Shown: positions 25,964 through 34,145 of the stretch, piece after piece
How positions within the stretch are numbered: position 1 is the first letter of the stretch
Layout: the number at the start of each line of letters is the position of its first letter
Position numbers and translations under genes: made by a program
From: Lachnospiraceae bacterium
Lineage (GTDB): Bacteria; Bacillota; Clostridia; Lachnospirales; Lachnospiraceae
Length of the DNA stretch: 64,000 nt
Direction: 5' to 3'
NCBI GenBank assembly: GCA_017449075.1
Contig: JAFSKG010000013.1
Location: 31,912-95,911 of the forward strand
Notes under the pieces: model-generated
Seen by the model: the letters and a program-made list of their open reading frames with translations, nothing else
Told to the model about the DNA's origin: nothing
The model's database searches: none

Positions 25964-27631
25964 TTATTCATACTCCAAAGTACACTGCAAATCAGTAATC
26001 CTTATATGCTGCCCAAGTGTAATAGGATCTATATTCATCCACACATTATCACCTTTTTGTACTTCCATCGTAAATGTCTGATTTGATATATCAATAGTCT
26101 TAGAGCCATCAAATTTAGCACTTATATTATCACCATAAGTTCCTGATAAATAATTAGTCAGTGAATCGGTACAATCTGTTTTTTTAAATTTTATTTTAGC
26201 ATCCGTATCTTCAACTGTTCCGTTAGTAGCATTATCATACTTTTTGTTACATTTAATTTTTACTATCAATTTTCCATTTTTCATTGCTTCTATAAGTACT
26301 GGTATTCCACCACATATTTTTAAGTTCTCACCATTATATGTCGCAACCGGTGATCTCAAATCTCTTACATACCCACGTGTTATTACTGGAATATTTATTG
26401 TTAACTCAGTAGAACTTAAAACAGTATTCATCGTATAATTATGTCCGCTGGAATCTTGTGTTGTTCCAAATATCTTGCTGCATACAAAAGTTGTTGAAAT
26501 AGGTCTTTTTACCCATTTACTATAATCTACAAACGAATATGTAGTAGTTCCAGCATTAGCTTCATATCCTGTTGTTACTTGTCCATTAGGTCCGCCTAAT
26601 TTATAATCATATAAATAAGGCAATCTATAACTTGACTTAGTTCCAAGCATCATATTATATAAACGCGTCTGATTTTCTTCAACTCTTGTAGTTGAAGAGC
26701 AAAAATAAGAATATTGAGGGAATGTTAAACTTGTTGCCTCAAGAGTCGCTTTATTCCTACCTGGCTCAGCCGTACCAAAATCTGCACACTTTGGAGCAAA
26801 TGCATATGTATTGTTTGTTGTCCAAACTTGGCTATGCCAATCAGAATATCTATCACCTGTTATTTTTATAGTAAAATACTCATCATCAGACGAACTAGGT
26901 ATTGGATCAACGGTTATATTACGGCCTGATTCGGAACCATTTGTCAGATACATAGTCTCTCTGCTTTGCCAGTCAAGACCAAACCTTGCCATGTTATACT
27001 GAGTAGAAATGTACTGTATTAATGGATTGCTATCAATCACACTGTCACCTACTACTTTCATCATTAGAATAGTTGAGGAATCTCCAACTTCGGGATTTAC
27101 AGTATTTTGTGATGTTTTTGTATATGTTCCATCGGATGAAAAATTTGCACGGCATGCCATGCCAGCTAATCCGAAATTTGTAGGAAATATAACTTGAAAA
27201 CGTGCACCACGATCTTTATACCAATATGCCCATCCATGCTGGTTTGTATAATCTGGTTGTAATGTTTTTTCATCAGCTACCGTAGAAGCTGTACGGCTAG
27301 TCCACTTCTTTTCTTTAGCTTCTATAGAAAAGTCATGACACCAATACAACTCTTTGTAATTTTCCACATAAGTCTTTATATCCTCTTTTGTTATCATACG
27401 TATACCAGCAAAATATGCAGCTATGGCACTGTCAATCTTCGCATCTATAGAAGTATTGTACTGATCAATTTGACTCTGAAAATTATTTTTAAGACTATCA
27501 AATTCTGCTTTTGTGATGAAAGCACTTCCATCATTATCAGAAACCACAGCTGCAAAACTATTTATACTTAATAAAAATGCAAAAATAAGGCATAATGCCC
27601 TTTTTACCATTTTAGCTTTACTGTTTCTCAT
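25964..27631 (-). CDS. Exported protein, VSDNDGSAF paralogue family, subtype A (A2)
   Basis: A 555-residue secreted protein, the nearest paralogue of A1 along its full length. It has a signal peptide (hydrophobic core ALCLIFAFLLSINSFA), the shared coiled-coil block (VVSDNDGSAFITKAEFDSL, then IDAKIDSAIAAYFAGI) and a beta-rich body. No function is recognised. The start is uncertain: ATG at 27631 and a second ATG at 27610, which aligns with the A1 start, both lack a ribosome binding site. The gene follows a folded GC-rich leader of about 260 bases. First gene of the A pair. Confidence 0.82.
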   Translation of the reverse strand: MRNSKAKMVKRALCLIFAFLLSINSFAAVVSDNDGSAFITKAEFDSLKNNFQSQIDQYNTSIDAKIDSAIAAYFAGIRMITKEDIKTYVENYKELYWCHDFSIEAKEKKWTSRTASTVADEKTLQPDYTNQHGWAYWYKDRGARFQVIFPTNFGLAGMACRANFSSDGTYTKTSQNTVNPEVGDSSTILMMKVVGDSVIDSNPLIQYISTQYNMARFGLDWQSRETMYLTNGSESGRNITVDPIPSSSDDEYFTIKITGDRYSDWHSQVWTTNNTYAFAPKCADFGTAEPGRNKATLEATSLTFPQYSYFCSSTTRVEENQTRLYNMMLGTKSSYRLPYLYDYKLGGPNGQVTTGYEANAGTTTYSFVDYSKWVKRPISTTFVCSKIFGTTQDSSGHNYTMNTVLSSTELTINIPVITRGYVRDLRSPVATYNGENLKICGGIPVLIEAMKNGKLIVKIKCNKKYDNATNGTVEDTDAKIKFKKTDCTDSLTNYLSGTYGDNISAKFDGSKTIDISNQTFTMEVQKGDNVWMNIDPITLGQHIRITDLQCTLEYE

Positions 27632-27894
27632 CAGTAAATTAACAACCTTATACTACACTAACATCAATTACTACTTAGCCGCAGCATTAGCATAAGAAAA
27701 CGCTTCGGTTCTATCTATAGGTTACCCACCGGCGTTTTCGTTGCTAATCGCTGCGGCGGGATTGTAATTAATGTTACCCCCAGGGGAATTGTCCCCAGGA
27801 CCAACCACCTACAAAATGAAAAAGATAGGGGGTTACTATAGGGGGTCTGCCGCCACATTTTTGACAAATTTTGGGCACAAAAAGTGTAAAAAAA
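27632..27894 (-). promoter_or_regulatory. Structured leader region upstream of the A pair
   Basis: No gene is seen here. In gene sense the order is: two CCCCCTAT boxes 13 bases apart (about 27828-27848), the sequence complementary to TGAAAAAGATAGGGG (27817-27831), TTGGTCCT (27797-27804), a GGGG/CCCC hairpin (27783-27796), then a large hairpin with 25-base arms 27679-27703 and 27732-27756 (few mismatches), then the start codon. The CCCCTAT and TTGGTCCT boxes recur in the same order before the B pair. A leader RNA or regulator binding region is likely; no known riboswitch is recognised. Confidence 0.55.
27679..27756. repeat. Long imperfect inverted repeat
   Basis: Arms of about 25 bases, left starting CCGCAGCATTAGCA and right ending GCTAATCGCTGCGG, with a 28-base centre that itself pairs CGG with CCG. 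It is much richer in GC than its surroundings and sits just upstream of the A2 start. Confidence 0.8.
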
Positions 27895-27914
27895 ATAGGC
27901 GATTTCTCGCCTAT
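27895..27914 (-). terminator. Intrinsic terminator after the Rpn-type gene
   Basis: Perfect 8-base-pair stem ATAGGCGA / TCGCCTAT with a TTTC tetraloop, followed on the minus strand by eight T. Confidence 0.88.
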
Positions 27915-27965
27915 CTACAAATAATTATTGCTATAATAAACTCCGTGTACTTAAACCATAAGTAT

Positions 27966-28823
27966 CTATTTTACTAATGCCGCAAATTCATCTTCAGTTA
28001 TTCCCACCCGTTTAGCAGCATCTGCAATTGATATAAGTTTATCTTTTGCCATATCTACATATGCTTTTAATATTCCTTCTGCTTTTCCTTCTTCAATTCC
28101 AACTGCTCTACCATCTAAATATATCTCTCTTGTTAATCCACTCATAATTCTTTCTCCTCCTTTTAATCTATTACACTTAATCTTTGTTTCTGTCAACTTT
28201 GGAAATACTTGCTTATTCATATAGTCTAATTCTGTTAGTATACTAAAAAGCTCTTTCAACTTACCATCGCTAACTTCTGAAGTTAAATTGACATAAATTT
28301 CTCTTATACCATTTCCAATAATTAAATTTGTGTTATTAACTTTTCTCTTTATTTCATATATCGGTTCTTTTAATCCAAATATATCAAATTCGCAAAACAT
28401 TATTGAAATAATACTCGGTATTTTATCATAGTCAAAATACTTATCTTTTGGTGAATGAGCTATAGTCATAGCCGACTGATTGTATCTCATTCTTTTAACT
28501 GGCGCATTCTTAAATGCTATTTGCATTTCAATGTTTACTAATTCACCAGTTGACAATTTACAGAGACAATCAAGTATTACTCCATGAAATATACTTTCAG
28601 TGATATCTTTTTGCTCAATGCTTTTTATTACTACTAAGTTATCTTCATCCAGTATTACTCTTAAAATTTCTTGAATTGCCTCTTTTGACTTGGATATCTC
28701 TCTAAACTTAATATCCTCAACTAAGTTAGAACTTTCAAGTCGTTTAGCATACTCTGCTATTTTTCTCTCATCATCTTCATTAATTATAGATGTCTTTCCC
28801 AAAGGAATTTTTTTCTCGTTCAT
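27966..28823 (-). CDS. Rpn-family PD-(D/E)XK nuclease / putative transposase
   Basis: A 285-residue protein of the Rpn family (recombination-promoting nuclease; 'PD-(D/E)XK nuclease family transposase'). The nuclease core is seen as VILDCLCKLSTGELVNIEMQ: an Asp, then Glu-x-Gln, the typical variant. The C terminus has the common GIEEGKAEG helix. Related E. coli Rpn proteins nick DNA and raise recombination; many genomes carry many copies. The long reading frame extends 28 codons upstream, but the ATG at 28823 has AGAGGT five bases before it. It separates the two pairs of exported paralogues and may have helped duplicate them (inference). Confidence 0.85.
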   Translation of the reverse strand: MNEKKIPLGKTSIINEDDERKIAEYAKRLESSNLVEDIKFREISKSKEAIQEILRVILDEDNLVVIKSIEQKDITESIFHGVILDCLCKLSTGELVNIEMQIAFKNAPVKRMRYNQSAMTIAHSPKDKYFDYDKIPSIISIMFCEFDIFGLKEPIYEIKRKVNNTNLIIGNGIREIYVNLTSEVSDGKLKELFSILTELDYMNKQVFPKLTETKIKCNRLKGGERIMSGLTREIYLDGRAVGIEEGKAEGILKAYVDMAKDKLISIADAAKRVGITEDEFAALVK

Positions 28824-29133
28824 TGTACCTCTAACTAAAATTAGCGGGCTCTCATTTACCCTAAAATTAATTGCGGTATCATACTTACGGCTAGTATAAA
28901 TCCACAAATAGTTATATTTGCTTATTCCTTTGGTAATTTAAAAATAACATATTTTCTATAATTATTCAAGTTTTTTAATAAATAGGCGATCTCTTCAAAT
29001 AAATATTTCTAGTAAAAATAAAAACAGGCGAGTAGTCGCCTGTCTATAAGAGTGTCCCCTTTATTTCAATAATTAAGTCCCTATTATTTATTCCCCATTA
29101 TTCTTATTCTTTTTATCAAACAACAATGATTAA
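28824..29133. other. Intergenic region between the Rpn-type gene and the B pair
   Basis: An AT-rich stretch of 310 bases with no gene seen. It contains the terminator of the B pair at 29025-29042 and presumably the promoter of the Rpn-type gene; a weak minus-strand TTGTGG / TATGAT pair occurs near the gene but is not convincing. Confidence 0.5.
29025..29042 (-). terminator. Intrinsic terminator after the B pair
   Basis: Perfect 7-base-pair stem CAGGCGA / TCGCCTG with a 4-base loop, followed on the minus strand by TTTTTATTTTTA. Confidence 0.85.
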
Positions 29134-30792
29134 CTAACTCTTATCAACATAGATTATCTTATTGCTATAAGTATTATCTAATGTCACGCTCCAATTATCA
29201 GCAGAAGCTGCACCCGAACTTGTAAGAGCGGCCGGAAACCACTTTGCATATATCCAACCATCTTCTTGCATAGTCCATGTTATCTTAGCTTTCATACCAT
29301 CTGTAGTAAACGCATATTCAGTATCACCTTTAGTTCCATCACTTTGCACATAACCGCCAGCCGATGCAGATGCATTTCCAAATTCACCATAAGATAATAT
29401 GACTTTTACTTCTCCATTAGTAGTAACATCCGTCGAGCCTTTAATATCATTAAACATACACTCCCATGTTAGTTTTGAATCTTTTGTAGCATAAATTAAC
29501 GGAAGACCATCATTCATGGTTGTAATATCCTTACTATAATCTCTATTTTTAAATGTATAAAATAAATTATCCTTTTGTAGATATATTAAGTTTGAACTTA
29601 TAGAGCCAAGACCACCTAAAGTTGGAACAGGGTACTGACCGCCAGAAGTTGCTCCACGTTCCCAGTCATAAATTGATGCATCTAAAGCTGTAGGATTATA
29701 ATGTGACTCTATAAATCCCCATTCATAAGCCGTTCCTCTATGATCCTCATCATAAGTCGAAGATGTTTTAGTTCCTAGTGCAGCATCTGGAATTGCTTTT
29801 CCAGATCCAAGGTTATTCAGCTTTATCCAAGATCCTGCTTTACCAAGTGTTATAGAATCATATATATCCTTTGAATTCCTTGTATTGTCACTAAAGGTAT
29901 AAAAACAATGATTAAAATCAGGATTTATAATATTTTCATCAATATTTTGCCAAGTTAATTCATATTTATTTGTTACTTTTTCAGCATGATAAGTTGAACT
30001 CCAATTGAAAAATCCACCAGCAAAAGTTGGGTTGACACTTGCTCCAGAGGCACCACCACTTTGACCTCTGCCAGTCCATCTAATAGTTGGAATCCACTTG
30101 CTTGACCAAAAATTACCCATTTCACTACTCGTAAAATACTGATTCCCTATAGTACTAAGTTTTACTATATCATAAATTGCTAGAGCTACATCATAAAAGG
30201 CACTTGCTACATCAGTATTATTGCTATATCCTAATTTACCCATACTAATTTTTTCTTCATAATCAGTAATATAGCCGCCCCAATAAAACTTATTCTTAGT
30301 TGTATCATTATAATCAGTTTCATTTCCTTCTTTCAATATTACCGATTTAATTTTTGACTTAACACTAGTTCCATTACCAGTTGCGGCCAAACCATATGCA
30401 GAAGGATAATAATTCCAGTTACTTGTATCATGACCAGCCCCATACCAAGCATATTGGAAATCAACTTTGGGATAACCATACTGATTTCCCAATTCGTAAT
30501 TTCTCATGGTCACATCATCCCAAGATTTCATCACAGTACTAAGTGATTGTTGTTTCTCAATTTTTATTCCAGCAAGATAAGCCGAAATAGCTCCATCTAT
30601 TTTTGAATCAATACTATCATTATAATTTCCCACTTGTTCTGCAAAATCTTTTTTTAATGCTTCAAACTCAGCCTTTGTCACAAACGCTGAACCATCATTA
30701 TCACTTACTATGGCAGCAATACTATTTAGATTCAAGGCAATGATTAACAATGATACTATAACTATATTATATTTTTTAAGTTTTCTTTTCAT
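29134..30792 (-). CDS. Exported protein, VSDNDGSAF paralogue family, subtype B (B1)
   Basis: A 552-residue secreted protein of unknown function. Signal peptide (MKRKLKKYN then a hydrophobic core), then the shared block AIVSDNDGSAFVTKAEFEAL and a coiled coil ending KIDGAISAYLAGIKIEKQ. The body is subtype B, rich in Trp, Tyr, Gly and Ser (for example GGFFNWSSTYHAEKV), and nearly the same as B2 but unlike A1/A2. No membrane anchor or sorting signal is seen. A good ribosome binding site (TAGGAGTG) lies before the start. It follows B2 by 10 bases and ends the B pair. Confidence 0.85.
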   Translation of the reverse strand: MKRKLKKYNIVIVSLLIIALNLNSIAAIVSDNDGSAFVTKAEFEALKKDFAEQVGNYNDSIDSKIDGAISAYLAGIKIEKQQSLSTVMKSWDDVTMRNYELGNQYGYPKVDFQYAWYGAGHDTSNWNYYPSAYGLAATGNGTSVKSKIKSVILKEGNETDYNDTTKNKFYWGGYITDYEEKISMGKLGYSNNTDVASAFYDVALAIYDIVKLSTIGNQYFTSSEMGNFWSSKWIPTIRWTGRGQSGGASGASVNPTFAGGFFNWSSTYHAEKVTNKYELTWQNIDENIINPDFNHCFYTFSDNTRNSKDIYDSITLGKAGSWIKLNNLGSGKAIPDAALGTKTSSTYDEDHRGTAYEWGFIESHYNPTALDASIYDWERGATSGGQYPVPTLGGLGSISSNLIYLQKDNLFYTFKNRDYSKDITTMNDGLPLIYATKDSKLTWECMFNDIKGSTDVTTNGEVKVILSYGEFGNASASAGGYVQSDGTKGDTEYAFTTDGMKAKITWTMQEDGWIYAKWFPAALTSSGAASADNWSVTLDNTYSNKIIYVDKS

Positions 30793-30802
30793 TACAACAC
30801 TC

Positions 30803-32461
30803 CTAAGTTTGGTCTATATAAATTATTTTATTGCTATTTGCATTATCTAAAGTTACGCTCCAATTATCAGCAGAAGCTGCACCCGAACTTGTAAGAGCGG
30901 CCGGAAACCACTTTGCATATATCCAACCATCTTCTTGCATAGTCCAAGAAATTTTAATTTTTTTGTCTTTTGTAGTAAACGCATATTCAGTCGCTTTCTT
31001 AGTTCCATCACTTTGCACATATCCACCCGAAGATGCAGACTCATCTCCAAATTCACCATAAGATAGAATTACTTTAACTTCTCCATTTGTAGTGACAGCC
31101 GTTGAACCTTGAATATCGCTAAACAAACATTCCCAACTTAGTTTAGAATCTTTTTTAGCATATAACAAAGGAAAGCCATTATTCATAGTAGTAATACTCT
31201 TATTGTAGTCACTATTTTTAAATGTATAAGATAGGTCATCTTTTTGTAAATATATATCGCTTGAGCTAATAGGCCCCAACCCTCCTATTGTAGGCATAGC
31301 ATATTGTCCACCAGAAGTTGAACCACGAGCCCAGTCATAAATTGATGCATTCAATTCTGTTGGATTATAGTGCGATTCTAAGAAAATCCATTCATAAGAA
31401 GTACCTCTATCAGCTGCGGTTCTCCCAGTACTTGTTCTTGTTCCTGCAGCTGAATCAGGAATGTCTCTTCCAGTTCCACAGTTATTAGCTTTCAACCAAG
31501 TCCCTGCTTTGCCAAGTGTTATTGAATCATAAACATCTTTTGAATTTTTGGTATTATCTGAAAATTTATAAAAACAATTATTAAAATTTGGATTGATGAT
31601 ATTTTCATCAATGCTCTGCCAAGTTAACTCATATTTATTACTAACTTTGTCATTATGGAAAGTAGAACTCCAATTGAAAAATCCACCAGCAAACACCGGA
31701 TCGATGTTTGCTCCAGACTGAGAACCGGTCTGCCCTTTTCCAGTCCATCTAATTGTTGGAATCCATACAGCCTCCCAAAAATCAGCTAAATCGGAATTTG
31801 TATAATACTGATTGTTAACATTATTAAGTTTAACTATATCGTATATATACAATGCTATGTCAGAAAATGCACTTGCCACATCTTTATGTTCACTATAACC
31901 CAACTTACTCATACTTATTTTTTCGTCATAGTCATTAATATAACCGCCCCAATAAAATTTATTCTTTGTGATATCACTATAATCAGATTCTTCACCTTCT
32001 TTCAGTAATACATATTTAAGTTTAGAGGTGGTACCAGATCCTGCCCCAGATGCTGCCAGTCCATAAGCAGAAGGGAAATCATTCCAATTAGCGGCCTCAT
32101 GGCCAGACCCATACCAAGAATAAATAAAATCAACTTTCGGATAGCCATACTCATTTTTTAATTCATAATTTCTCATAGTAACATCTTCCCAATTTTTAAG
32201 CACGGTACTAAGAGATTGTTCTGACTCGATTTTAATACCTGAAAGATAAGATGCAATAGCTGAATCTATCTTTACATCTATACTTGTGTTGTACTGGTCA
32301 ATCTGTGACTGGAAATCATTCTTCAACGAGTCAAACTCAGCCTTTGTTATAAAAGCTGACCCGTCATTATCAGAAACTATCGCTCCAAAACTTTCTATAC
32401 TTAAAAGAAGCACTAAAAATAGCGCTGCTATTCTTCTTATCAATCTTATTCCCTTCTTCAT
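30803..32461 (-). CDS. Exported protein, VSDNDGSAF paralogue family, subtype B (B2)
   Basis: A 552-residue secreted protein, the full-length paralogue of B1. After the signal peptide (hydrophobic core IAALFLVLLLSIESFG) comes AIVSDNDGSAFITKAEFDSL and the coiled coil. The open frame extends 36 codons upstream, but that part reads through a GC-rich hairpin leader and is not protein-like; starting at 32461 gives the same length as the other three paralogues. There is no clear ribosome binding site, as for A2. First gene of the B pair; function unknown. Confidence 0.82.
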   Translation of the reverse strand: MKKGIRLIRRIAALFLVLLLSIESFGAIVSDNDGSAFITKAEFDSLKNDFQSQIDQYNTSIDVKIDSAIASYLSGIKIESEQSLSTVLKNWEDVTMRNYELKNEYGYPKVDFIYSWYGSGHEAANWNDFPSAYGLAASGAGSGTTSKLKYVLLKEGEESDYSDITKNKFYWGGYINDYDEKISMSKLGYSEHKDVASAFSDIALYIYDIVKLNNVNNQYYTNSDLADFWEAVWIPTIRWTGKGQTGSQSGANIDPVFAGGFFNWSSTFHNDKVSNKYELTWQSIDENIINPNFNNCFYKFSDNTKNSKDVYDSITLGKAGTWLKANNCGTGRDIPDSAAGTRTSTGRTAADRGTSYEWIFLESHYNPTELNASIYDWARGSTSGGQYAMPTIGGLGPISSSDIYLQKDDLSYTFKNSDYNKSITTMNNGFPLLYAKKDSKLSWECLFSDIQGSTAVTTNGEVKVILSYGEFGDESASSGGYVQSDGTKKATEYAFTTKDKKIKISWTMQEDGWIYAKWFPAALTSSGAASADNWSVTLDNANSNKIIYIDQT

Positions 32462-32517
32462 TAGTTTATAACTACGACCCGGGCTCGTAAACTTCGCCTC
32501 TACACTTACATCCCCTG

Positions 32518-32566
32518 CAGATTTTCGAAAAGCGCTTAGATGCTTCGCATCTAAAGCGAAAATCTG
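32518..32566. repeat. Long inverted repeat before B2
   Basis: Arms CAGATTTTCG...CTTAGATGC and GCATCTAAAGCGAAAATCTG around a TTC loop; the left arm has a short bulge. The stem is about 19 base pairs, a very stable structure 57 bases before the B2 start codon. Confidence 0.8.
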
Positions 32567-32571
32567 CATCT

Positions 32572-32611
32572 AGTTATACTAAGCTCGCAAAATACGCTCG
32601 CAAGTATAACT
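32572..32611. repeat. Inverted repeat AGTTATACT / AGTATAACT
   Basis: Nine-base perfect arms flank a centre with a direct repeat of GCTCGC. The left arm with its flank (TAGTTATACTAAGCTC) is nearly the same as the hairpin at 51703-51719 (TAGTTATACTATGCTC), suggesting a dispersed palindrome. Confidence 0.65.
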
Positions 32612-32681
32612 TAGAAGGACCAATGCGGGTATTTTGAAAAAGATAGGGGTTTTTAACCCCCTATGGAAGGGGGATAGGGGG

Positions 32682-32710
32682 TTGCTAAATGTAAGTCTAT
32701 AAGATATAAT
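32682..32710 (+). promoter_or_regulatory. Promoter of asnS
   Basis: TTGCTA and TATAAT with a 17-base spacer; transcription should start near 32717, giving a leader of about 33 bases with TTAGGGGT before the ATG. No T-box elements are seen. Confidence 0.65.
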
Positions 32711-32749
32711 TAAATGTTATAAAAACAATATGTTTTTAGGGGTATTTTT

Positions 32750-34144
32750 ATGGAAAAATCGATTAATTTAAAAGAATTATTTAAAGAAAGCGACAAATAT
32801 ATAGGTAAGAAGGTTAAAGTCACAGGCTGGATCAGAACCAACCGCGACTCTAAAACTTTTGGCTTTATAGTGCTTAGTGACGGCACAACATTTAACACTC
32901 TTCAAGTGGTCTACGACGAAAAATTGTCAAACTTTAGTGAAGTTGCCAAGCTAAATGTGGGCTGTGCACTAAGAATTGACGGTACCCTCGTAGCAACTCC
33001 AGAAGCAAAACAAAAATTTGAGCTCCATGCAGAGAACATAGTGGTAGAAGGTCCTTGCGACGAGACCTATCCTATACAACCAAAAAAACACACACTTGAG
33101 TTCTTAAGAACTATCAATCACCTAAGACCAAGAACAAATACATTCCAAGCAGTGTTTAGAGTCCGTTCTCTTCTTGCATTTGCAATTCACGATTTCTTCC
33201 AAAAAAATGATTTCATATATGTTCACACTCCTATCATCACCGGTTCAGACTGTGAAGGAGCAGGTGAAATGTTCCAAGTTACAACTCTTGATTTAAAAAA
33301 CATAGCAAAAGATAAAGATGGCAATATAGATTTTTCGAAGGATTTTTTCAGCAAACCAACAAATCTCACTGTGAGCGGTCAGCTCTATGGCGAGACATTT
33401 GCTCAGGCATTTAAAAACATTTATACATTTGGTCCAACTTTTAGAGCTGAAAATTCAAATACTGCTCGTCATGCTGCAGAATTTTGGATGATTGAGCCAG
33501 AGATGGCATTCACAGACCTTGAAGGCAATATGGATGTAGCAGAAAGAATGCTAAAGTATGTCATCAAATATGTTCTTGACAATGCGCCAGATGAAATAGA
33601 TTTCTTCAACAAATTCTTTGACAATGAGTTGCTTGATAGACTTAATCACGTAGTCAACTCTAATTTTGGCGTCATTACTTATACTGATGCTGTAAAAGAA
33701 CTTGAAAAACATAACGATAAGTTTGAGTATAAAGTATCATGGGGTGCAGATCTACAGACAGAACACGAAAAATATCTTACTGAAGTAATATTTAAAAAGC
33801 CAGTATTCGTAACCCACTATCCAAAAGAGATAAAAGCTTTCTATATGAAACTCGATCCAGATGGTAAGACAGTTGCAGCTGTTGACTGTCTAGTGCCTGG
33901 TATTGGAGAAATAATTGGTGGCTCTCAAAGAGAGGATAATTATGAAGTACTCGTAAAAAAGATGAAAGATCAAAACTTAAATCTTAACGACTATGGTTTC
34001 TATCTTGATCTTAGAAAATACGGCTCAACTGTTCACTCTGGTTTCGGTCTAGGATTTGAAAGACTAGTAATGTATGTTACTGGCGTACAGAACATCCGTG
34101 ATTCAATCCCATATCCAAGAACTGTAGGAAACTGTGACATCTAA
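32750..34144 (+). CDS. asnS: Asparaginyl-tRNA synthetase
   Basis: A 464-residue class IIb synthetase charging tRNA-Asn. An N-terminal OB-fold anticodon-binding domain (about 15-105, [19 protein letters not shown]) is followed by the catalytic domain with motif 2 ([20 protein letters not shown]) and motif 3 ([17 protein letters not shown]). Direct charging implies Asn-tRNA need not come from transamidation. It begins a plus-strand unit with the yhaO/yhaN-like genes, the next start lying one base after its stop. Confidence 0.96.
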   Translation: MEKSINLKELFKESDKYIGKKVKVTGWIRTNRDSKTFGFIVLSDGTTFNTLQVVYDEKLSNFSEVAKLNVGCALRIDGTLVATPEAKQKFELHAENIVVEGPCDETYPIQPKKHTLEFLRTINHLRPRTNTFQAVFRVRSLLAFAIHDFFQKNDFIYVHTPIITGSDCEGAGEMFQVTTLDLKNIAKDKDGNIDFSKDFFSKPTNLTVSGQLYGETFAQAFKNIYTFGPTFRAENSNTARHAAEFWMIEPEMAFTDLEGNMDVAERMLKYVIKYVLDNAPDEIDFFNKFFDNELLDRLNHVVNSNFGVITYTDAVKELEKHNDKFEYKVSWGADLQTEHEKYLTEVIFKKPVFVTHYPKEIKAFYMKLDPDGKTVAAVDCLVPGIGEIIGGSQREDNYEVLVKKMKDQNLNLNDYGFYLDLRKYGSTVHSGFGLGFERLVMYVTGVQNIRDSIPYPRTVGNCDI

Positions 34145-34145
34145 T

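Larger units (their letters stand above)
32462..32749. promoter_or_regulatory. Divergent intergenic region: structured leader of the B pair and asnS promoter
   Basis: No gene is seen. In the sense of the B pair it holds a CCCCTAT hairpin (32643-32664), the complement of TGAAAAAGATAGGGG (32635-32649), TTGGTCCT (32616-32623), and two strong hairpins (32572-32611 and 32518-32566) before the B2 start. The box order and an 11-12 base spacing match the leader of the A pair. On the plus strand, the asnS promoter lies at the right end. Confidence 0.55.

Noticed and set aside
27632-27760. CRISPR array or integron attC site
   Set aside because: There is one inverted repeat only, with no regularly spaced direct repeats and no integrase.
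27771-27977. 68-residue plus-strand open frame in the A leader
   Set aside because: No ribosome binding site, overlaps hairpins and a terminator, and the peptide is not protein-like.
32462-32569. 36-codon N-terminal extension of the B2 protein
   Set aside because: It reads through a GC-rich hairpin, contains no signal-like or conserved sequence, and starting at 32461 makes all four paralogues the same length.
24283-32569. Prophage or tail-fibre origin of the exported paralogues
   Set aside because: All four have Sec signal peptides and there are no phage structural, integrase or lysis genes nearby.
32650-32749. T-box leader of asnS
   Set aside because: No TGG-ACC-type T-box motif, specifier loop or antiterminator; only a short promoter and leader.
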